Counted from the stretch's first letter, positions 29,274-40,823 are shown. The stretch: 47,855 nucleotides of DNA from an uncultured Clostridia bacterium (GCA_947175385.1 CAMWMN010000006.1:1-47855), one strand, 5' to 3'. Notes: generated by a model not told the origin, from the letters alone. Numbers and translations: made by a program.

Positions 29274-29487
29274 ATTTCCTCCTTATCTAAATAGCAAATC
29301 ACCAATAACTTGCTGTGAGTTATAGTGCGCTTGGATTGCAACCCGATAGGTTTTTTGGACTGGACGTGCTAATTTTTCACTCCATAGTGCCGCTATAAAT
29401 TATATGTAACCTTCAAAATGTATCCGCGATTGGTAAATGTTTTTGGCAAATTTGACCAAAAACAAGCTTGGAAAATTATGTAGGTTT

Positions 29488-29682
29488 ACAAAATTCCCAA
29501 AATACGCTAAAGTTTGGCGAAAGTCTGCCGATAAGTATTTTCAAGAGGTAAGTAATCCCCGCCGGGGATTATCGCTCTTGTCGGGGCTTCCAATAGGGAG
29601 CGCAATAATTGAATCGCGCAGCCGTTTGCGGGTGTTGCCCGCGCTGATGTTCTGATAAGAACGACGGAGGCGCGACTTTTTT
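29488..29682 (+). ncRNA. Candidate structured non-coding RNA with T-run terminator
   Basis: CCGATAAG/CTTGTCGG enclosing AATCCCCgccGGGGATT; GCTTCC/GGGAGC; TCGCGCagCCGT..ACGGagGCGCGA enclosing GCGGG..CCCGC and GTTCTgataAGAAC, followed by TTTTTT; no ORF. Confidence 0.5.
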
Positions 29683-29688
29683 GCTTGG

Positions 29689-32037
29689 TTATATCTTTGT
29701 CATTTTGGAGTTGTTTCGCATTACAATTTTTGTTCCGCGGGTGACAAAATTTATCGTTATCATCGCGTCGTTGCCGGTAAGCTCAACCTTTTCGATTGTT
29801 CCCTCACCGAAAATTTTGTGCTTGATTTTGTCGCCGGGAGCGAACTCTTCGGTATTTGCCGAGGAAACAGTGTTGTTCATTGTGGCAGTTTCTTCGGTGA
29901 AGAAACTGCGCGGCTCGGGCTTGGAATATGCGTGAACGGGCTTTGCCTCCTCGCCGTGCTTGTCGCACAACTCAATCGGAATTTCGCGCACAAACGCCGA
30001 GAGCTTGTTGCAGGCAGTCTTTCCGTACAGCGTTCTGTAACGTGAATGTGTGATTACAAGCCGCCTTTTCGCGCGGGTGATCGCCACATATGCCAGACGG
30101 CGTTCTTCCTCCATCTCGGCGGAGTTGTACTGACACGCCGCAGACGGAAAAATATTGTCCTCTGCCGCAACCATAAACACCACCGGGAACTCCAGTCCCT
30201 TGGCACTGTGCATTGTCATCAGCGAAACGCGGTCGGTTTCGGTGTCGTAATTGTCAATGTCAGATACCAACGCAACTTGCTCCAGGAAGTCCTCAAGCGT
30301 TGTTTCGGGATTCTCGGACATCATCTGCACCGCGTTGGATTTCAGCTCTTCTATGTTCTCGATTCGCGATTTTCCGTCATCGCCTTGTGCTCTCAGCATC
30401 TCCATATACCCCGACTTCTCCGCCGCCGCGCCGATAAGCTCGTCCAGACCGACCTTATCTGCCATTTCTTCAAGCTCGTCAAAAATATTCGCTGCCGCTT
30501 TCAGGGCATTGGCTCTCTTGGCGAGAGTTTCATATTGGAACGCATCTCTGCATACGTCAATCGGGCTTATGTTCAGTCCATCGGCAATTCGGATAACCTC
30601 GTCCACGGTAACATCGCCGATAGAGCGTTTCGGCTCGTTGATTACGCGGCGGAATCTCACGGTATCATACGGATTGTTCACAAGCGTGAGATATGCCATA
30701 ATATCGCGGATTTCCTTGCGGTCGTAGAATCTCACGCCGCCGACGATCTTATACGGGATCCCCGCGCGAGAGAGAGCCGTTTCATATCCGCGCGAGAGCG
30801 CGTTGTTTCGGTACAGAATCGCGTAATCCGAATATTTTCCGCCGTTCTCTATCCCCTCGGTGATGATTTCGGTTATTCCGCGCCCCTCAGACTGCTCGGA
30901 CTGATAATAATTTACCTCTATCTTATCGCCAGCGCCCAAATCGCTCCACAAGGTCTTGTCCTTGCGATTCTGGTTGTTCTTGATTACGGCATTCGCCGCG
31001 TTGAGGATATTCTCGGTGGAGCGATAATTCTGCTCCAAACGAATCACGGTGGAGTCTTTGTATTGCTTTTCAAAACTGAGGATATTCTCGACTGTCGCGC
31101 CGCGGAAACGGTAAATCGACTGGTCGTCATCGCCCACGACCGCCAGATTTCCCGAATCTCCCGCAAGCAGCGACACAAGCCGATACTGCGCGATATTCGT
31201 GTCCTGATACTCGTCAACCATTATGTACCTGTACAGATTCCGATAATGCTGCAGCACCTCGGGGAACTCCTCAAACAGCCGCACGGTAAGGAAAATAATA
31301 TCATCGAAATCCACGGCATTGGCTGTTTCCAGAGCCTTTTGGTACTCGGCATAAATTTCCGCGTTGCGTATCTCGTTCGCGTCCGCGTGCTCCTGCGCCA
31401 TCTGCGCGTACTCCTCTGCCGAGATCATCTTGTCCTTCAACGATGAGATAGCGTTCTTGAACACCTTCGGCGCGACAATGCGCTCACTGAGATTATGACG
31501 TTTCATAATCTCCTTAATCAAACGCTTTGTATCGTCATCGTCATAAATCGTGAACTCGCGCTTGTAGCCCAGATGTTCGATTTCGCGCCGCAGAATCCTT
31601 ACACAAGCCGAATGGAACGTTGCCGCGCATATCTTTTTCGCGTCCTCGCCAATCATCGAAACAAGACGTTCGCGCAGTTCGCCCGCCGCCTTATTCGTGA
31701 ACGTGATTGCGAGAATATTCCACGGGTTCACGGGATTGACCGCAATGATAGACGCGAGTTTTTGCGCGTTCTCGGGAGTTTTCTCCATCGCGGGGTACTC
31801 CTCAAGGAACTTCGTCTGCTCTGCCGAAATTTCGCGAACCTCGCTGTCATGATACGCGTTTCCGAACCTCATCATATTCGCGATTCTGTTTACAAGAACC
31901 GTGGTTTTTCCGCTGCCCGCGCCCGCGATGATCAGCACCGAGCCGTTCACCTTAAATATAGCCTGTTTCTGCATATTGTTCGCGCGGGAAAACTGCGATT
32001 CCAACGCATTCTTTTTTAATTCCGTATAATTCATCAT
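29689..32037 (-). CDS. pcrA: UvrD/PcrA-family ATP-dependent DNA helicase
   Basis: GAGSGKTTVLVNRI, DEYQDTN, VGDDDQSIYRFRGA, SLMTMHSAKGLEFPVVF. Confidence 0.96.
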   Translation of the reverse strand: MMNYTELKKNALESQFSRANNMQKQAIFKVNGSVLIIAGAGSGKTTVLVNRIANMMRFGNAYHDSEVREISAEQTKFLEEYPAMEKTPENAQKLASIIAVNPVNPWNILAITFTNKAAGELRERLVSMIGEDAKKICAATFHSACVRILRREIEHLGYKREFTIYDDDDTKRLIKEIMKRHNLSERIVAPKVFKNAISSLKDKMISAEEYAQMAQEHADANEIRNAEIYAEYQKALETANAVDFDDIIFLTVRLFEEFPEVLQHYRNLYRYIMVDEYQDTNIAQYRLVSLLAGDSGNLAVVGDDDQSIYRFRGATVENILSFEKQYKDSTVIRLEQNYRSTENILNAANAVIKNNQNRKDKTLWSDLGAGDKIEVNYYQSEQSEGRGITEIITEGIENGGKYSDYAILYRNNALSRGYETALSRAGIPYKIVGGVRFYDRKEIRDIMAYLTLVNNPYDTVRFRRVINEPKRSIGDVTVDEVIRIADGLNISPIDVCRDAFQYETLAKRANALKAAANIFDELEEMADKVGLDELIGAAAEKSGYMEMLRAQGDDGKSRIENIEELKSNAVQMMSENPETTLEDFLEQVALVSDIDNYDTETDRVSLMTMHSAKGLEFPVVFMVAAEDNIFPSAACQYNSAEMEEERRLAYVAITRAKRRLVITHSRYRTLYGKTACNKLSAFVREIPIELCDKHGEEAKPVHAYSKPEPRSFFTEETATMNNTVSSANTEEFAPGDKIKHKIFGEGTIEKVELTGNDAMITINFVTRGTKIVMRNNSKMTKI

Positions 32038-32054
32038 TTCCTCTTATCTAAATG

Positions 32055-32135
32055 GCAAATTCAAAACCACGCTCTCGAAATGCCGCTGCGCAGTGTTGCG
32101 CGCCGCTCGCAAACAGGATGTTTGCGCAGTCGCCG
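32055..32135 (-). repeat. Decayed gene-start module copy upstream of pcrA
   Basis: One outer arm (GCAAATTCAAAACC), linker TTATCTAAATGG and upstream tail retained; second arm lost. Confidence 0.65.
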
Positions 32136-32230
32136 ATAGGTGATTTTTGGTTATAACGCGCCTAAACTACTCTTTGAACAGTGGATTATGGTTATAACTC
32201 AATAAACTAACAACTATTTTCCGGCTGCTA

Positions 32231-33085
32231 TCAGTCCAGCGCAATAAACGGATTAACATCTCCCACTGCTTGCGGCAGCTTGCCGTCCCAATTCTGAATC
32301 TTCAGATACTCAATATAAGTCGGGTCTTTGGCGAGTTGCTCCTGAACCGTCTTAATTGCGTAAGCGTCCGCGTCCGCCTTGATTTTCTGCGAATCCGCCT
32401 GCGCCTGCGCCGCGATTACCTGCTGTCTTGCCTCTTCCTCCTTTTCGGCGGTTTTGTTCTGCATTTTAAGCGCGTCCTGTGCGGCAATTACTTTTGCCTG
32501 AATGGACTGCTCGAACGCGTCATCAAACGACAGGTTCTCAATCGCAAACGCCGTAACGAGAATCCCTTGCGGTTCAAGCGTTTCCTTGAGGGATCTGTAA
32601 ATCGCGTCTTGAACGGTGGCGCGGTTCTGAACGAGATCCTCCGCTTTTACCTTACCGATTTCGTCCTTGGAGATCTTCGCAACATTCGGCACAAGCCACT
32701 TGGATTCCACATTTGCAATACCAGCCGAGCGGATTATCTCGGACAATTTTGACGTATCATAGCAATAATTCAACTTCAACTTAAGGCTGTCGACCGTCTG
32801 AGTATCCGATGTGTACGCGTCTGCGTCCACCGAGTAGATTTGTTCGCGCGTGTCGACCTGTTCAATGCTCTCAATAAACGGAATATGCACGTTAAGTCCT
32901 GCCGTGAGGTTATCGCCAACGATTTTCCCGAAACGGTACTTCACGCCGATAAAGCCCTCGTTGACAACCGAAAAGCTGTTGAAAATCACGATCAGCGCAA
33001 CGATCGCAATCACGACAAACAGCACTATCTTTCCGTAGCTGCTGCCATTTTCATTCTTTTTGTTATCCGTAGAAAATTTCTGCAT
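32231..33085 (-). CDS. SPFH/prohibitin (Band 7) family membrane protein
   Basis: N-terminal TM, VNEGFIGVKYRFGKIV, coiled Ala/Gln-rich C-terminal region. Confidence 0.9.
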   Translation of the reverse strand: MQKFSTDNKKNENGSSYGKIVLFVVIAIVALIVIFNSFSVVNEGFIGVKYRFGKIVGDNLTAGLNVHIPFIESIEQVDTREQIYSVDADAYTSDTQTVDSLKLKLNYCYDTSKLSEIIRSAGIANVESKWLVPNVAKISKDEIGKVKAEDLVQNRATVQDAIYRSLKETLEPQGILVTAFAIENLSFDDAFEQSIQAKVIAAQDALKMQNKTAEKEEEARQQVIAAQAQADSQKIKADADAYAIKTVQEQLAKDPTYIEYLKIQNWDGKLPQAVGDVNPFIALD

Positions 33086-33107
33086 TTTTTTACTCCTTAT
33101 CTAAATG

Positions 33108-33202
33108 GCAAATCCGAAACCGTGCACACCTGCGGTGTGCACTTGCCTGAGCGTCACGGTTCACGCTGCGCGTGCACCGCGACGCTCGCATTTCAGATTT
33201 GC
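33108..33202 (-). repeat. Gene-start palindromic module copy 10
   Basis: GCAAATCCGAAA..TTTCAGATTTGC; inner GTGCACACC..GGTGTGCAC and GCGTCacGGT..GACGC. Confidence 0.88.
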
Positions 33203-33251
33203 ATTAATCACGGTTAAGTTGCTTTGAGTTATAACGCGTGGAGCATAAACC

Positions 33252-36200
33252 TTAACTGTTAATTGTCATCAATTCCGAGTACTTATCATTTACCGCCAAT
33301 TCGGGAACTGCCGCCTTGCGGCTGATTCCCGCGTTTGCGAACGCTTGAGTCAACATCAGTTTAATGCGGTTGACTTGGTTTACCTCGGAAGCTCCGGGGT
33401 CAAAATCCACCGCCACGATATTGCTTTCGGGGTGCTGGCGGCGCAACTCGCCGATTACGCCCTTGCCCGTTACGTGATTGGGCAGACACGCGAATGGCTG
33501 CATACACACGATATTCGGCACACCCTCGCCGATAAGCTCCAGCATTTCCGCCGACAAGAACCAACCCTCGCCCGCGATGTTTCCGGGGGAAACAATCGGG
33601 CGGACGCTCTCGCGCATCTCGAATATATCACCGGGGCAGCCGAATTTTGTTCCCGTAACCGATTTGCGGTAGCTTCTCTCCATCAATTCAAAGAGTTTGA
33701 TTGCCGCGGTTTCGGCGAACTCCTTGGGCTTGGAGCAATATAGCAGTTCGCTTTTGGTCTTGCCGTGGGAGCATATGTAGTAGAAAAATCCCATCAAATC
33801 GGGAACTACCACCTCGCAGCCCTCGCGCTCCAACAGCTCAATAATATTGTTATTCGCAATCGGGTGGAACTTCACAAGAATCTCGCCTACCAACCCGATT
33901 TTCGGCTTTTTCACATCGTTTACGGGGAACGCCAGGAAATCCGCAACAATATTCCTTACATTGCGGTTAAACCGCTTGATGGAAAGGCTTTTAAGCTCGT
34001 CCCTGAGGAACACGCGCCACTTTTCGTACAGCGCGTTCGCCGAGCCTTTAACCTTCTCATACGGGCGAACCTTGTACAAGCACCGCTGTAATACATCGCC
34101 GTAGATAATCGCCATAAACGCGCGTGTCGCCATACCGAGCGTCAGCTTGAATCCGCTTTGTTTTTCCAGCCCCACAATGTTCAGCGAAATCAGCGGAACG
34201 TTGTCAAACCCCGCGTCTTTAAGCGCCTTTTTAAGCATTCCCACGTAGTTTGTCGCTCGGCACGCGCCGCCCGTCTGGGTTATCATCACGGAGGTGTTCG
34301 AGAGGTCGTATTTTCCGCTTTGCAGCGCGTGGATAAGCTGTCCGACAATCAATATCGATGGATAGCACGCGTCATTGTTAACATATTTCAGCCCCGTGTT
34401 TACAACGTCCTTGGAACAGTCGTTCAGGATAACCACGTTATAGCCGCTGTGATTGAACGCCGCCTCCAGCATATCGAAGTGGATAGGCGCCATCTGCGGG
34501 CAGAGAATGGTGTGCTTTTTGCGCATTTCCTTGGTAAATTCGGGCTGACGCACGTATCCCAATTGCCCGCGAACCGGCTGATAGCCGTGGCGCGCGCGCT
34601 CGTCCATTACGGAAATCAGTGAACGCAGACGAATCCGCGCCGCGCCGAGGTTGTTTACCTCATCGATTTTCAGGCACGTATACAGCTTTCCGAATCCGCG
34701 CAGAATTTCCTGAACCTCGTCCGTGGTGATCGCGTCCAGACCGCACCCGAACGAATTAAGCTGAACCAGCTCCAGATTTTGATTCGCGCCGACAACGTGC
34801 GCCGCCGCGTACAGGCGCGTGTGGTATGTCCATTGGTCGACCACGCGAATCGGGCGGACTACCTCTCCCAGATGTGCCACGGAATCCTCAGTAAACACCG
34901 CAAATCCGTAGCCGTTGATCATTTCAGGCAAGCCGTGATTTATCTCGGGATCAACGTGATAGGGTCTGCCCGCAAGTACGATTCCGCGCTTGCCCTCTGA
35001 TTTCAACAGGTTCAGTGTTTCCTCGCCCTTTTCGCGGACGATTCGTTTGAACTCCTCGTCCGCCGCATATGCCTTTTCAAGAGCAGAGGTAATTTCCGAC
35101 TTGGTGATATTCATTTCGGGGAGCTTTTCGGAAAACTCCTCGAACAATCTCTCCGCCATACGCTTTTCGTTGAAAATCGGCAAAAACGGATTGAGGAACT
35201 TCACATAATTTTTGTTGTCGGGGCGCAGCTCCGGCACGGAATTTTTGATGACCTCGCTGTATGTCGCGACTACGGGGCAGTTGTAGTGATTGTCGCCGCC
35301 GTTGTCGTTTGCCATTTCATACGGCATCGAGGGGTAGAAAATCAACTTCAGACCCTCGTCAATCAGCGACTGGATATGCCCGTGAGCCAATTTCGCGGGG
35401 TAACATACCGATTCGCTCGGCATTGTTTCGATTCCCTTGTCGTAGATAGAACGTGAGGATTTCGGTGATAATTTCACGCAAAAGCCCAGCTCTGTGAATA
35501 ATCTGTGCCAGAACGGGTAATTCTCGTACATTCCCAACACGCGCGGAAGTCCGATTGCGCCGCGCTTTGCAGACCGCTCGTCAAGGCATTCACGATCGAA
35601 CAACAGATGATATTTCCAATCGTAAAGATTCGGGAGTTTCTCGCCGCTTTTTACATTTCCCGCGCCGCGTTCGCAGCGGTTGTTGCTTATGTATCGCGAG
35701 CCGTCTGGGAATTTCGTGATGGTAAGCAGGCAGTTGTTGGAGCATTTTCCGCAGCGCGCGGCGGTTTTTTCCACCTTAAAGCTCTCCAGATGCTCCAAAT
35801 CCGCTATCGTGGAGCGTACCCCGTTATCGCGCTCCAGCGCGATAAGAGCCGCGCCGTAGCAGCCCATCAGACCCGCCTTGTCGGGGCGGATCACGTCCTT
35901 GCCGACAATCAGCTCGAATGCGCGGAGTACGCTGTCATTCATAAATGTTCCGCCCTGAACGATGATTTTCGTACCCATTGAGGCGGTATCGCGCAGCTTT
36001 ATTACCTTAAACAGCGCGTTTTTCACTACGGAATAGGACAATCCCGCCGAAATATCCGCGACAGTCGCGCCCTCTTTCTGCGCCTGTTTTACACGTGAGT
36101 TCATAAACACCGTGCACCGTGAACCCAAATCCACGGGATTTTCCGCCGACAAGCCCAATACCGCGAACTCGCGGCTGCTCATTCCAAGCGCGTTTGCGAA

Positions 36201-37553
36201 ATTCTCGATGAACGAGCCGCACCCCGAGGAGCAAGCCTCGTTCAAGAGGATAGACTCTATCTCGCCGTCCTTAACGCGCATACACTTCATATCCTGACCG
36301 CCGATGTCCAGAATGAACTCCGCGCCGGGGAGAACTCTGTCCGCCGCCTTGTAGTGCGCCATGGTTTCAATCTCGCCGAAATCCGCGCCCAGAGCAGCTT
36401 TTATAAGGTGTTCGCCGTAGCCCGTGGTGCACGTTTTCGCGATGTATGCATTTTCGGGCAGCAGCCCGTAAATCTCTTTCAGAATGCCTATTACCGACTT
36501 CAGCGGGTCGCCTTGATTGCCCGCGTAATACGAATACAGAATCGCGCCGTCCTTGTCGATAAGCACCGCCTTGGTGGTGGTCGAGCCCGCGTCTATTCCA
36601 AGGTAGCACGCGCCATTGTGGGATTTCAAATCTGCCTCGGGAATTACCGATTTCGCGTGACGCTCACGGAAATCGTTCAGCTCTTGTTCGTTTTTGAACA
36701 GCGGCTCAAGGCGCTCCACCTCGTTCAGCGCATTCTCGCCGAGCGACTGCGCCTTTTGGACAAGCTCCGAAAAGTCAACCTCAGCCGATTCTTCGGAGAG
36801 CGCACAGCCCATTGCCACGAACAGATTTGCGTTTTCGGGGAAGATGATATGCTCGGGGGTAAGGTTCAGCGTTTCGATAAAGCGCTGACGCAGCTCCGAC
36901 AGGTAGTGGAGAGGTCCGCCGAGGAACGCCACGTTCCCGCGAATCGGCTTGCCGCACGCAAGCCCGCTGATGGTCTGATTCACCACGGATTGGAACACCG
37001 ACGCGGCAACATCGGAGCGTTTCGCGCCCTCGTTAAGCAGCGGCTGAATGTCGCTTTTCGCGAAAACCCCACAGCGTGACGCTATCGGGTAAATCGTGGT
37101 GTGCTTTTTGGAAAGCTCGTTCAAGCCGCCGATGTCGGTGTTCAGAAGAGCCGCCATCTGGTCGATGAACGCGCCCGTTCCGCCCGCGCAGGAGCCGTTC
37201 ATTCGCTGCTCCAAGCCGCCCTTGAGATATGTAATCTTCGCGTCCTCGCCGCCAAGCTCGATTGCCACGTCCGTTTCGGGGATAAGCGCGCGTATCGCGT
37301 CCGTACCCGCAGCGACCTCCTGTACAAACGGGATCCCAAGCCACTGTGATACGGAAATTCCACCCGAACCCGTCACGGCGATTTCCACACGGGATTCGTC
37401 AAGATGTTCGCCGACTTCGGCGATTATGTCCGCGACTGTTTTTCTGATGTCCGAAAAATGCCGCCGATACTCGCTGAACAGCAGTTCGTTATTTTCACCC
37501 AACACCGCCGCCTTGACGGTTGTCGAGCCTATATCAAGTCCTACACGTTTCAT
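33252..37553 (-). CDS. Giant 2-hydroxyacyl-CoA dehydratase activase-type protein (two BadF/BcrA ATPase domains + DUF2229/HgdB-like region), 1433 aa
   Basis: Two ASKHA domains ([26 protein letters not shown]), [27 protein letters not shown], Cys-rich C-terminal half. Confidence 0.93.
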   Translation of the reverse strand: MKRVGLDIGSTTVKAAVLGENNELLFSEYRRHFSDIRKTVADIIAEVGEHLDESRVEIAVTGSGGISVSQWLGIPFVQEVAAGTDAIRALIPETDVAIELGGEDAKITYLKGGLEQRMNGSCAGGTGAFIDQMAALLNTDIGGLNELSKKHTTIYPIASRCGVFAKSDIQPLLNEGAKRSDVAASVFQSVVNQTISGLACGKPIRGNVAFLGGPLHYLSELRQRFIETLNLTPEHIIFPENANLFVAMGCALSEESAEVDFSELVQKAQSLGENALNEVERLEPLFKNEQELNDFRERHAKSVIPEADLKSHNGACYLGIDAGSTTTKAVLIDKDGAILYSYYAGNQGDPLKSVIGILKEIYGLLPENAYIAKTCTTGYGEHLIKAALGADFGEIETMAHYKAADRVLPGAEFILDIGGQDMKCMRVKDGEIESILLNEACSSGCGSFIENFANALGMSSREFAVLGLSAENPVDLGSRCTVFMNSRVKQAQKEGATVADISAGLSYSVVKNALFKVIKLRDTASMGTKIIVQGGTFMNDSVLRAFELIVGKDVIRPDKAGLMGCYGAALIALERDNGVRSTIADLEHLESFKVEKTAARCGKCSNNCLLTITKFPDGSRYISNNRCERGAGNVKSGEKLPNLYDWKYHLLFDRECLDERSAKRGAIGLPRVLGMYENYPFWHRLFTELGFCVKLSPKSSRSIYDKGIETMPSESVCYPAKLAHGHIQSLIDEGLKLIFYPSMPYEMANDNGGDNHYNCPVVATYSEVIKNSVPELRPDNKNYVKFLNPFLPIFNEKRMAERLFEEFSEKLPEMNITKSEITSALEKAYAADEEFKRIVREKGEETLNLLKSEGKRGIVLAGRPYHVDPEINHGLPEMINGYGFAVFTEDSVAHLGEVVRPIRVVDQWTYHTRLYAAAHVVGANQNLELVQLNSFGCGLDAITTDEVQEILRGFGKLYTCLKIDEVNNLGAARIRLRSLISVMDERARHGYQPVRGQLGYVRQPEFTKEMRKKHTILCPQMAPIHFDMLEAAFNHSGYNVVILNDCSKDVVNTGLKYVNNDACYPSILIVGQLIHALQSGKYDLSNTSVMITQTGGACRATNYVGMLKKALKDAGFDNVPLISLNIVGLEKQSGFKLTLGMATRAFMAIIYGDVLQRCLYKVRPYEKVKGSANALYEKWRVFLRDELKSLSIKRFNRNVRNIVADFLAFPVNDVKKPKIGLVGEILVKFHPIANNNIIELLEREGCEVVVPDLMGFFYYICSHGKTKSELLYCSKPKEFAETAAIKLFELMERSYRKSVTGTKFGCPGDIFEMRESVRPIVSPGNIAGEGWFLSAEMLELIGEGVPNIVCMQPFACLPNHVTGKGVIGELRRQHPESNIVAVDFDPGASEVNQVNRIKLMLTQAFANAGISRKAAVPELAVNDKYSELMTINS

Positions 37554-37687
37554 TAAATCCCTCCATCAATAAATAATGGGAAATATTGTATTTTTAACAT
37601 CTGTCAACTATCGTACAATTATAATTATATCATATTTTGAGTAAAAAGTCAACCGCCATTTCTTGTTAACACAAACTTTTCATAATT

Positions 37688-37719
37688 GAAAAAACCGTCC
37701 ACCAAGGTGGACGGTTTTA
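37688..37719 (-). terminator. AAAACCGTCCACC-tt-GGTGGACGGTTTT terminator with T-run on minus strand
   Basis: Perfect GC-rich stem followed by TTTTTT on minus. Confidence 0.85.
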
Positions 37720-37762
37720 TATGTTGATGATTCGTTGAAGTTGCTAAATATATACCGATTTA

Positions 37763-38065
37763 TCAATATAAATCAGCTTCCTCCGAACCGCAAAAAGCCG
37801 GTTCAGCCGTATAATCCTTCACACACCATTGCTTTATATACTGTGCAGCTCTTTGCTCAGCATATTTCGCATTTAATACCTCACCATTTTCATCAACTTC
37901 AAGGTTATTGATAAAAATTGCATACACTGTTTCAAGCAAACTTGGACTTTCTCTAAATTCATCAAAATAATTTATTCCCTCTAATAACGGGTAGCCAACA
38001 GTCACATTTGCGATCCAATAGGAAAACTGTCGAACCGCTCCGCTTACCGAATGACTTAACTTCAT
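37763..38065 (-). CDS. Hypothetical protein, 100 aa (start corrected to MKLSHSVSG)
   Basis: GGAGGAATTATA-ATG at 38065; the ORF-track start at 38125 lies in the module remnant. Confidence 0.65.
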   Translation of the reverse strand: MKLSHSVSGAVRQFSYWIANVTVGYPLLEGINYFDEFRESPSLLETVYAIFINNLEVDENGEVLNAKYAEQRAAQYIKQWCVKDYTAEPAFCGSEEADLY

Positions 38066-38077
38066 TATAATTCCTCC

Positions 38078-38148
38078 ATAGCGGCGCGCAGCGGGCACAA
38101 ATGAAAATTGCAAAGCAAATTTCATTTGTGCGTTTTCGGATCTACTTT
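38078..38148 (-). repeat. Partial/diverged gene-start module copy 11
   Basis: GATCCGAAAACGCACAAATGAAATTTGC..GCAATTTTCATTTGTGC hairpin retained immediately 5' of the SD; outer right arm degraded. Confidence 0.6.
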
Positions 38149-38186
38149 TAAGATCAATAAATCACGCGTAGCCTATCAGACCGCAA

Positions 38187-39566
38187 TCACAGCGGCTTAA
38201 ACGTAATCTCGCCGTTCTCAACGGTTGCTCTTGCTCTGTTGGTGACGGCTTTTACGGACAGCACGCAGGAATTTATTCTCAGCGTTACACCGGGGTAGAA
38301 CATTCGCTTGCACGATATGGATAGATTTTGGGTGAGCTGGAGGGTATCATCGATTTCGGCGATACGCGCCTTGGACCGCTTGATTTCGCTTTGAAGCCTT
38401 AACCTGTTGCGCAGCGAATCGGATTTCATCTGCTCGCGGTCGGGCGAGAGCTTGCCTTTTTTCTGCATTTCGGCAAGCGTGGCTAGGATTTTTCCGAGCT
38501 GGTCTGCCTTGTCCTCCATCTCCAAGATTCGCTTTTCAAGACTGTCACGTTCCTCGGACAAAACTGCGTTGTTTCCCAATGTAAGTTCGGTTTTCACGTA
38601 CTTCTCCGAGCCGATTACGGAGGCTTCGATTCCGTCAAGCGCGGTGAGCTTTCCACCCATAATGACGCCCTTTCCGGATGCTATGATCTTTTGTCTTGAG
38701 AAAATCTCGCCGCCCACGAAAGACACGCTTTCCACCGTGCCGTCGGCGGTAACCTTGCTGTTCTCGCAGAAGCCCAGCCTGATGTTCCCTTTGGCAGTGA
38801 GCTGTGAATTTATCGCGCCGATTTTCACGGAGATATTGCCGTCCGCATAAAGCTCCGCGCCGCTTACCGTGCCGTTTACAACGATGTCCCGTTTTGACGT
38901 CACGCGGAATCCCTCAAACACGCTGCCCTTGACGGTCACCGCGCCGATGAAGTCGATATTGCCCGTAGCAACCTCGACATCTCCGTTGATGATAAGCATT
39001 TCGTCCACGCAGAACGCTCCGTTGCGGTAGACAAGATTTCCGTTTACGGCCGCGAGTATCTGCGTTCCGTCCTCGGTAAGCGTTGTTCCCGCGCCCACGT
39101 TGAATTTCGCGGGAACACCCTTTTTCTGCGGCACGGTCATTCCCGTGATGTCTTTTCCCGGCGCGCCCTCGGTCGGCATCGTGATGTTTGCGATGGGCGT
39201 TCCCGCGGTGATGTTTTTCACAACTCCGAGATTTTTGTAATCAACCACACCATGCTCATTTTCCACGGGAGCGGCATGGCTTTCGGTGCTGAAATGGTAT
39301 TTGATAACACCGTCCACTCCGTTTTCGGGAGCGTCCCATTTTGCCACGCAGATATTCTCGTCATAACGTCTTTGCTCCACTGCCATTCGGATATCGTCTT
39401 CGAGAATACCATGGCTTATCAGTTTTTCCGCCATCGCGGATTTGATACGGTCTACCGTGATGTCCCAGCCGCCGTTTTCGGGTCGGTTGAACGATGCGAA
39501 CGCCGCCGCGCGGTTTGGGTTCATCGTAACCTCGACCATCGAATGAACAACTTTATTTTCTGCCAT
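38187..39566 (-). CDS. DUF342/FapA-family polymerisation-domain protein
   Basis: Beta-helix-like GDVEVATGNIDFIGAVTVKGSVFEGFRVTSKRDIVVNGTV plus C-terminal coiled coil. Confidence 0.9.
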   Translation of the reverse strand: MAENKVVHSMVEVTMNPNRAAAFASFNRPENGGWDITVDRIKSAMAEKLISHGILEDDIRMAVEQRRYDENICVAKWDAPENGVDGVIKYHFSTESHAAPVENEHGVVDYKNLGVVKNITAGTPIANITMPTEGAPGKDITGMTVPQKKGVPAKFNVGAGTTLTEDGTQILAAVNGNLVYRNGAFCVDEMLIINGDVEVATGNIDFIGAVTVKGSVFEGFRVTSKRDIVVNGTVSGAELYADGNISVKIGAINSQLTAKGNIRLGFCENSKVTADGTVESVSFVGGEIFSRQKIIASGKGVIMGGKLTALDGIEASVIGSEKYVKTELTLGNNAVLSEERDSLEKRILEMEDKADQLGKILATLAEMQKKGKLSPDREQMKSDSLRNRLRLQSEIKRSKARIAEIDDTLQLTQNLSISCKRMFYPGVTLRINSCVLSVKAVTNRARATVENGEITFKPL

Positions 39567-39588
39567 AATCTCACCTCTTATCTAAATA

Positions 39589-39684
39589 GCAAATCCAAAA
39601 CCGTGCACGCTTACGCGTGCACTCGCCTGCGTGATACAACACACCGCTTCGCGGCGTGTTGTATCACGCGCGTTTTGGATTTGC
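39589..39684 (-). repeat. Gene-start palindromic module copy 12 (TCCAAAA outer-stem class)
   Basis: GCAAATCCAAAAC..GTTTTGGATTTGC; inner GTGCACGC..GCGTGCAC and GTGATACAACACACCGC..GCGGCGTGTTGTATCAC. Confidence 0.93.
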
Positions 39685-39905
39685 ACTAGTCGCTATAAGT
39701 TTGCTTTTGGCTATAACGTTCCAAAATTTCACCGCAAGCAGTGGATTATGGTTATAACCACAGATAACTAACAACTATTCTCTGATTACTATTATAGCAT
39801 ATTTCACGGGGGATTTCAAGTGTGATTGAGCAATTTGCTGAATTTGCCAATCTTTGGGCACGAAATTTGGTGATTTTGCACAACCGAGATAAACGTTCCG
39901 CGTTT

Positions 39906-40823
39906 CTAAACGCTATGCATAATATCAAACGGAGTGGTCTGATAAACAAAATAATTAAGCCAGTTGGTGAACAACAGTGTGGAGTGCGCGCGCCACCGCA
40001 AAATCGGCTCGTTGTCGGGGTTATCATCGGGGTAGTAATGACGCGGAATCTGCGGATTCAAGCCCTTATCCAAGTCGCGGCGGTACTCGAAATCAAGCGT
40101 GTTCGCATCGTATTCCGAGTGCCCCATCACGAAGAATTGCCGCCCGTCCGCGCTGCAGACTGCGTAAACTCCCGCCTCGTCCGAGATCGCCATCAGCTTT
40201 AAGTCGGGGACTTTCGCAATGTCCTCTGCGCGGACTTCCGTATGCCGCGAGTGGGGCGCGAGAAACTCTCCGTCAAAGCCGTGAAACAGTCGCGATTTGG
40301 GCGTCAGGAGTCGATGAGTGAAAATTCCCGAAACCTTTTGTGAAAGCGGATATTTCGGGATTCCGTAATGGTAAAACAACCCCGCCTGTGCGCCCCAACA
40401 GATATGCAGAGTTGAGTGGACGTGGGATTTTGTCCACTCCATTATCTCACAAAGCTCGTCCCAGTAGTCCACATCGGTGTATTCGAGCTGTTCCACGGGC
40501 GCGCCCGTGATGATGAATCCGTCAAAGTTCTGCTCGCGGATTTCCTTAAAGCTCTTGTAGAACGCGATGAGATGTTCCTGCGGCGTATTCTTGGATTCGT
40601 GAGATGAAACGGTGATAAATTCCGCCTCAATCTGTAAGGGCGTGTTCGACAAACAGCGGAGAATCTGCGTTTCGGTGTTGATCTTTGTGGGCATCAGATT
40701 AAGTATTCCGATTTTCAGCGGGCGAATGTCCTGATGAAGTGCGCGGTACTCCGTCATTACGAAGATGTGCTCGCTTTCGAGTATGTTCTGCGCGGGCAGT
40801 CCGTCCGCGATTTTTATTGGCAT
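39906..40823 (-). CDS. metA: Homoserine O-succinyl/acetyltransferase
   Basis: [58 protein letters not shown]. Confidence 0.95.
   Translation of the reverse strand: MPIKIADGLPAQNILESEHIFVMTEYRALHQDIRPLKIGILNLMPTKINTETQILRCLSNTPLQIEAEFITVSSHESKNTPQEHLIAFYKSFKEIREQNFDGFIITGAPVEQLEYTDVDYWDELCEIMEWTKSHVHSTLHICWGAQAGLFYHYGIPKYPLSQKVSGIFTHRLLTPKSRLFHGFDGEFLAPHSRHTEVRAEDIAKVPDLKLMAISDEAGVYAVCSADGRQFFVMGHSEYDANTLDFEYRRDLDKGLNPQIPRHYYPDDNPDNEPILRWRAHSTLLFTNWLNYFVYQTTPFDIMHSV

Noticed and set aside
29645-29670. Hammerhead ribozyme core (CTGATG...)
   Set aside because: CTGATG is not followed by A, and the GAAA core segment is missing.
38066-38125. N-terminal extension MKFALQFSFVPAARRYGGII of the 37763 ORF
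   Set aside because: It is translated palindromic-module DNA; GGAGG + ATG support the start at 38065.
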